The notes under the pieces are model-generated. The model did not search any database. It saw nothing but the letters and a program-made list of their open reading frames with translations, and was not told where the DNA came from. From an uncultured Pseudomonadota bacterium (GTDB lineage: Bacteria > Myxococcota_A > Bradymonadia > Bradymonadales > Bradymonadaceae): a stretch of DNA of 38,079 nt. Below, piece by piece: positions 34,801 to 38,079 of the stretch (its first letter is position 1; every line of letters starts with the position of its first letter). Location of the stretch: positions 1-38,079 of the forward strand of contig CATLTV010000029.1 of assembly GCA_950059285.1 (NCBI GenBank), in the 5' to 3' direction. Both the position numbers and the translations under genes were made by a program.

Positions 34801-35092
34801 CGTGATCGGCGGAATCTACACACGCAACGCAGGTACAAGCACATCGGCTGTCCCCTTCTTGCACAAGATTCCAATCCTCGGCTTCTTCTTCCGCTCAAAC
34901 TCCGAGAGCGAGCGTCGCAGCGAGCTTCTGATCTTCATCACACCTCGTATTGTGAACCGAGCAGAGTCCCTGGGTGTCATCTCCGCAGGAGCTGTCCAGG
35001 CAGGAAGTGGAAGTAGCGCATCAGGCGGCGGAGCTTCAGGCGGAGCTGGCGCAGCAGGTGGTGGCGGATCTGTGAACGTGTCCCCCTACTAG
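31814..35092 (+). CDS. pilQ: Type IV pilus secretin PilQ with coiled-coil insertion
   Basis: This 1092-residue outer-membrane secretin is the pore for the pilus. Domains in order: signal peptide ending AWA (about residue 25), AMIN 1 (35-140), a very long coiled coil (about 148-470, Gln/Glu/Lys/Arg/Ala-rich), AMIN 2 (478-585), STN-like domain (630-700), N1 domain (725-795), secretin core (795-1050) with HARIVSAPKILT and the VPFLHKIPILG motif, and a Ser/Gly-rich tail. PilQ is usually about 700-900 residues, so the coiled coil is the unusual part. AMIN domains bind peptidoglycan. The start ATG 31814 has GAGGAG 8 bases upstream; the GTG at 31808 is too close to it. Confidence 0.95.
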   Translation: MSSIRWKLAAATMSIALAASAPAWAQQLDDGPAQVTINKVNSFDISEGEAGTLIRIKGSSVPTFSVFKLADPPRLFVDLSHSQLAGGEGEVRAVGNGVISQVALIGVEDSSQAMTRVIIGFEQAAHYDVRADGNDVLVFIDGESRRAPDVSEKVSAAASQALEQERQRYQKELTSTRERLETTEQELERLRAQAKTAQGKERKALETKIQAKNREVEQAKLERRDAQDKLARAEREREGALKRARQAEKQASQSEQQRQLALKQLEQTRERQQTLAKQTEQLKQREAKASQEAVKLQQKATALEQELSNLRKKVATSGSSSKVASQEIARLESLQKSNAKALESAKDASAKAQREYAQSQQQLVAVQDKLASTQAHASKLQKSLDAQTQEMSVMQAELAALKKEKAQLDSKRQTLEARNADLSKNNTESKELAQRLARAQRELEQANLRQQKLIAQMEEQSKAQSAKPAAKAVPVDVTAPNVVKDIRLETTNGRSRIVVELDRPGSFETLPGDQSRAVMILNNTELPETLERTLSANAQGGAVRFVSSFVDQGQVRMEAELGGEVAETVRADGNTLVWEFASAIAENTAQAQLPAEAAPQAPEAGDSFTSAPPLIVTDPTKVSRVPGMSRKRLTIDLRNADIQNVLRLISREGGVNIIAGSDVAGTVTMRLRGVPLEEAFLTVLQSQGLGFEKRGNVIRVTTQKALLDEQRARAEARQAMLDSQPLEVFLLPINYAEAGDLTGQIQGILSPRGSVTVDERTNTLIIKDVAENLEPIRVLIESLDTQVPQVLIEARIVETNDTFQRQIGIQWGGSFGMSQQNGNPTGLIFPSTLGVAGGATDGQTPNAGVGNANPNYAVNLPAPVGTGSGGGIGLTMGSVGGNVNLNLRLSALEEAGHARIVSAPKILTLDNNEASISQGTSIPISVVGAAGVQTVFVQAVLELVVTPHVTPDGNIQLHIQASKNEPDFQNTGARGDPTIIRRNAETELLIKDGDTTVIGGIYTRNAGTSTSAVPFLHKIPILGFFFRSNSESERRSELLIFITPRIVNRAESLGVISAGAVQAGSGSSASGGGASGGAGAAGGGGSVNVSPY

Positions 35093-35103
35093 TGGCATGC
35101 ATG

Positions 35104-35140
35104 AGAGGTGGTCAGTGGACGACGAGCCCTGACCACTTTT
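35104..35140 (+). terminator. Terminator after pilQ
   Basis: GTGGTCAG (35108-35115) pairs with CTGACCAC (35129-35136), loop 13 bases, followed by TTTT. The stem can be lengthened by A-T and G-U pairs with the T-run. Confidence 0.75.
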
Positions 35141-35209
35141 CATCTCCACAGATGCTAAAGATTTTGATAGACTTAAGTGACTTAGAGCACTTCATCGAGG
35201 ATAGATACC

Positions 35210-35992
35210 ATGAATACTTTACTGAAGAAGACATTCGCATCGCTCGCGATTTTATCTGGAGCATGTGTGGTGTCTGGCTGTGTTGAAGCAGAATCCAGCC
35301 TCTCCATCTCGGGTCCACATGTGGGTACAGGATCCAGCACCGATGAGGGTGCGTTTGAGTCGTGTGTCTGGGAGTTCGAGAACGGTGCGGAGATTCCTTC
35401 TCCCATGGTTCTGGATTTGTCTGCTCTGGAAACAGTGGGACACTTCCCATTCACTCAACTCCAGGCCCCATTCTCATATCCTGTGGGCTCCTTTGTTGCC
35501 GTACTTAACGTGGGTAACAGGTTGACTGGCGATACAGGTGGCTCATCTCTGTCGATGAACCAGAACACTGTATACCTCAACAACGCAACCATTGAGTGGA
35601 CTGTTGGAAACAACTCCTACTCACCAGGTGCCTCAGATGGCGGTGCCTGTGAAGGCGATGGTCTTCGTCAGATCTCTGGCGTGGTGGATACAAGTGGCTC
35701 CAGCGTCTTCGTTCCCGTGGAACTGTTGAGGACTCAGGTTCGCCCCAATCCTACCTCACCTTCAACTGAGGCCGAGTGTTTGCGTGGTCTGTTGACCTCG
35801 GCAGATGCAACGGGCGCACCCACACCTGCAACTGTACGTGTGCAGTACCTTGGTGAAACCACTGCTGGTGTGAACGTTGAAACCCCCATCCTTGAGATCC
35901 CTGTGATCCTGTGTGATGGATGCGCTACAGATTACAACCTCAGCGCTAGCGGTTTCCCATCAGGTGCCACATCCTTGTGCTCCATTGAGTAA
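35210..35992 (+). CDS. Lipoprotein of unknown function downstream of pilQ
   Basis: This 260-residue lipoprotein has a signal peptide ending VSGC (Cys about residue 24). The mature part is Ser/Thr/Gly-rich and beta-like, with six or so scattered Cys (SCVWEF, GACEGDG, AECLRG, LCDGCATDYN, SLCSIE). GAGG precedes the ATG. It starts 117 bases after pilQ, behind a terminator, so it is probably separately expressed. A role with the pilus cannot be shown. No family is recognised. Confidence 0.75.
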   Translation: MNTLLKKTFASLAILSGACVVSGCVEAESSLSISGPHVGTGSSTDEGAFESCVWEFENGAEIPSPMVLDLSALETVGHFPFTQLQAPFSYPVGSFVAVLNVGNRLTGDTGGSSLSMNQNTVYLNNATIEWTVGNNSYSPGASDGGACEGDGLRQISGVVDTSGSSVFVPVELLRTQVRPNPTSPSTEAECLRGLLTSADATGAPTPATVRVQYLGETTAGVNVETPILEIPVILCDGCATDYNLSASGFPSGATSLCSIE

Positions 35993-36002
35993 GATGGACC
36001 AC

Positions 36003-36068
36003 TGATAAAGACAAAAAGAGAGGGCGAAGTTTGCTAGCAAACTTCGCCCTCTCTTTTTGTCTTTATCA
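36003..36068. terminator. Bidirectional terminator palindrome 9 (33-bp perfect arms, no spacer)
   Basis: A perfect 66-bp palindrome centred on GCT|AGC, with core GGGCGAAGTTTGCT. It lies between the convergent lipoprotein and SpoIID-domain genes; the minus-strand stop codon is 6 bases to its right. Confidence 0.9.
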
Positions 36069-36073
36069 CAAGA

Positions 36074-37789
36074 CTAGTTTTTCTTTTGGCGTCGGTACAT
36101 CAGACCTGCTGCTGCGATAAGTAACCATGAGGCATCACCTGAGCGTCCTGGTGTGTGGTTACAACCACCATCTATACCTGATGATGTTGTGAGGAGCTGG
36201 TCGAAGTTCTCGCCATTTTCATCCTCGCCAGTTGGGTCGGATGGTGTTGTGCCCTGATCTTGTGGTGTGGATGGAGAGCTTCCCATATCAGAGGAGGAGG
36301 GTTGTCCTCCCTGATCCTGACCGCCGCCAGTGCCTCCTCCCATATCGCTATCTGCCGAGTCGGCTACAAGTTGTACGCTGACCCAGTTTGTCTCGCCTTC
36401 GGTGAGCATCTTGGTCTGGGCGTTGGTGATATAACCTGCTGCGCTGGCTGTCACGGTGATGGTGCCTGCATCCACAGGTACTTCATTAAAGATAAATAAT
36501 CCCTGCTCATTGCTAAGTGTGCTTTGCCCATCATCAAGTGATACGTCTGCGCCCACAATGACTGTGCCTGTGATGTCGTTTGGATCGGTGTAGACGTAGC
36601 CTTGCACAGTGACAGAAGCATCGGCGACCTCGAGGCTTCGCAGCTCAAGGTTTGGTTGATAGTGCTCAAGAATCCAGATGTAGTCCTTGCCCGATGCTCC
36701 CCAAGATGCCGTGCCCCATTGGCACATGCCACGTACAAGGCAACGATCGCTGCCTGCGAGGTTGGGGTTATCTTCATGTCCTGCGCACGTGTTGTGGCCA
36801 CACCATGAGCCTGCGCAGGCGTTTACCGTGGGGTCATCGGGGACGAGGGCGCTTGTTGTTCCATATTCGGGGAGCGTGCCGTGTTTGCCACAGGAGGCAG
36901 CATACTCAAGCTTGTCGAGCGTCTGTGGTTCGCCCTTTTTGACGAGGATCTGATTGGCTACTGCTTCAGCTGCGGCTGTGGTGATCCCAAGGCGCTCATC
37001 GCTATAGCGTTGGTTGCAGGCCGTGTCGTCAATATGAAACCAGGTGTAATTGTTGGGGGGCAGAGGTGCATCCACGGTGCGTCGGTTGCTCTCATCATAG
37101 GTGAGCATGAACCACAGGCCATAGCTCTTGGCAGCGATGCCAAATGCCTTGTACGTTTCGGATGATCCCTCAATGCTTTGAAAGACACCGATCTCTGGTG
37201 GTAGCACGCCCTTGACGTAATCATCGATGTCCATCTCTTCAATGGCGACCACGGGGTTGTTGCTACAGCCATTTTCGGGGCTCTGCCGACGGCCCACGCG
37301 AATCCTGCGTGGAATGGGATCGGTGACAGTCAACGCCAACGGGTTGTTTTGTCCAGGGAGTTGAATACTGTGTGGAGCATCGTCAGGAAGCGCGCCACTG
37401 GAGGTTGGAATCCCCATGGGAGTGGTGCTTGCTGGGAGTCCCTGATCTGCAAACCAACTGGTATAGATGTGGGCCTGAGCTGCTTTGTATTGCGGTACAA
37501 CCTGACGCACCAGTGAGACCTTGCTTGGTTTCTGTTCAAGATTTGCTTCAAAGTCGATCTGATATTCACCCTGCGGCAAGTCAAATGACCATTTACCTTC
37601 ATGATCGGTGTGGGTTGTGTGGTTTGTACCTGCAACAGTCACAAGCGCGCCTTCCACAGGATATCCTGTCAGCGCATCTGTCAGTGAGCCTTCCAGTGGT
37701 TCGGCCAGGGCAGCCGAGCTTGAGCACAAGATCATGCATCCTGCTAGAAGTGGGAGGCCATGTGTCATCAGGGTGTGTGTTGTCAGCAT
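36074..37789 (-). CDS. Exported SpoIID/LytB-domain protein with MYXO-CTERM-like tail
   Basis: The protein has about 571 residues from the ATG at 37789, chosen because GGAG (37800-37803, on the minus strand) lies 10 bases upstream; ATG 37825 is an in-frame alternative. A signal peptide ends near SAALA. A carboxypeptidase-regulatory-like beta domain is at about 30-90 (LEGSLTDALTGYPVEGALV). The SpoIID/LytB domain is at about 180-375 (MDIDDYVKGVLPPEIG, AFGIAAKSYGLWF, RGMCQWGTASWG). A second regulatory-like beta domain is at about 390-470 and a Ser/Gly/Asp/Gln linker at 480-540. The C-terminus reads GGCNHTPG, then hydrophobic SWLLIAAAGLMY and RRQKK, the layout of MYXO-CTERM sorting signals. SpoIID proteins cleave or remodel peptidoglycan denuded glycans. 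Its place in a non-sporulating cell and the target are unknown. Confidence 0.85.
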   Translation of the reverse strand: MLTTHTLMTHGLPLLAGCMILCSSSAALAEPLEGSLTDALTGYPVEGALVTVAGTNHTTHTDHEGKWSFDLPQGEYQIDFEANLEQKPSKVSLVRQVVPQYKAAQAHIYTSWFADQGLPASTTPMGIPTSSGALPDDAPHSIQLPGQNNPLALTVTDPIPRRIRVGRRQSPENGCSNNPVVAIEEMDIDDYVKGVLPPEIGVFQSIEGSSETYKAFGIAAKSYGLWFMLTYDESNRRTVDAPLPPNNYTWFHIDDTACNQRYSDERLGITTAAAEAVANQILVKKGEPQTLDKLEYAASCGKHGTLPEYGTTSALVPDDPTVNACAGSWCGHNTCAGHEDNPNLAGSDRCLVRGMCQWGTASWGASGKDYIWILEHYQPNLELRSLEVADASVTVQGYVYTDPNDITGTVIVGADVSLDDGQSTLSNEQGLFIFNEVPVDAGTITVTASAAGYITNAQTKMLTEGETNWVSVQLVADSADSDMGGGTGGGQDQGGQPSSSDMGSSPSTPQDQGTTPSDPTGEDENGENFDQLLTTSSGIDGGCNHTPGRSGDASWLLIAAAGLMYRRQKKN

Positions 37790-37920
37790 AAGAACCGCGC
37801 TCCAATCATCATTTCTGGCCATCATATTATGGCGTCATATCGTGCATTTAAACCATAGTTCTCGCGTATATTACGCGACTTGATGGGTCACTGCAAAGGT
37901 TGTGCTGTGATTTTATCAGT

Positions 37921-38003
37921 GACCAAAAGAGAGGACGACAAAGAAGGGGGCGAGTGTTGCGCAGCAACACTCGCCCCCTTCTTTGTCGTCCTCTCTTTTG
38001 GTC
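37921..38003. terminator. Palindrome 10 (40-bp perfect arms)
   Basis: Arms 37921-37960 and 37964-38003 flank GCA, the same loop as palindromes 2 and 6, with core GGGGGCGAGTGTTGC. It is upstream of the SpoIID-domain gene and probably ends a gene beyond the right edge. It is the longest in the window. The last 76 bases hold nothing I recognise. Confidence 0.85.
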
Positions 38004-38079
38004 TAGGTTCTGTTGACATAAGCTAAAGGTATGAAAACTTGACAAAATCGGTGGTCCGAGCATGGATGTAAGTACGACC

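Noticed and set aside
2259-38003. Palindromes as MITE-like mobile elements or CRISPR repeats
   Set aside because: No target-site duplication is seen. Copies differ too much in the outer arms to be recent transposition products, and there are no regularly spaced identical repeats.
37848-38063. Minus-strand ORF across palindrome 10
   Set aside because: It is made of the palindrome's two arms and has low-complexity basic sequence, no ribosome site and no domain.

Overview
The window reads as chromosome of a Gram-negative, predatory-type or marine 'deltaproteobacterial' relative, most like the Bradymonadales/Myxococcota. This is an inference, made without any database search. It rests on many lipoproteins with long acidic or Asp/Pro/Val/Met linkers, an RCC1-repeat lipoprotein, a Dickkopf-like Cys-rich lipoprotein, a SpoIID-domain protein with a MYXO-CTERM-like tail, a type IV pilus pilMNOPQ cluster, and a B12-dependent ribonucleotide reductase. 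Base composition is near 50% G+C throughout. I see no phage, IS element, CRISPR array, tRNA or rRNA.

Left third (1-12.8 kb). The 3' end of a cupin-like gene is followed by a frameshifted RCC1 lipoprotein, a Cys-rich lipoprotein on the other strand, an orphan ParA ATPase, an acyl-CoA dehydrogenase, a membrane HEAT-repeat protein, a TPR/PEGA periplasmic protein, YacG, a YceI-like lipoprotein, a di-haem cytochrome c lipoprotein and another acidic lipoprotein.

Middle (12.8-27.4 kb). A two-gene redox module (FAD/NAD(P) oxidoreductase plus membrane polyferredoxin) is followed by two acidic low-complexity proteins, one a lipoprotein and one a zinc ribbon-acidic-TM-Lys-rich protein, and a type II NADH dehydrogenase-like flavoprotein. 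Then comes nrdJ behind a very long, apparently structured leader with an NrdR-box-like palindrome. A three-gene operon with 4-base overlaps (beta-helix lipoprotein, unknown lipoprotein, proB) follows, then two small unknown genes on the minus strand.

Right third (27.4-38.1 kb). pilM-pilN-pilO-pilP-pilQ form a type IV pilus alignment and secretin cluster. It has a hairpin between pilO and pilP and a terminator-like hairpin between pilP and pilQ. PilQ carries a coiled-coil insertion of about 320 residues between two AMIN domains. A small lipoprotein and the SpoIID/MYXO-CTERM-like protein finish the window.

The most striking non-coding feature is a set of ten long, perfect or nearly perfect palindromes between genes (arms 16-40 bp). 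Most separate convergent genes and look like bidirectional terminators. Five of the ten share a GGGGCGA...GC(A/TA)GC core, although each copy has its own arms. The most speculative but most interesting element is the leader of nrdJ (about 19780-20290). Three spaced copies of CAGCAGG...ACAGG could compete for one complementary 5' strand, which suggests a switch-like RNA upstream of a B12-dependent enzyme.
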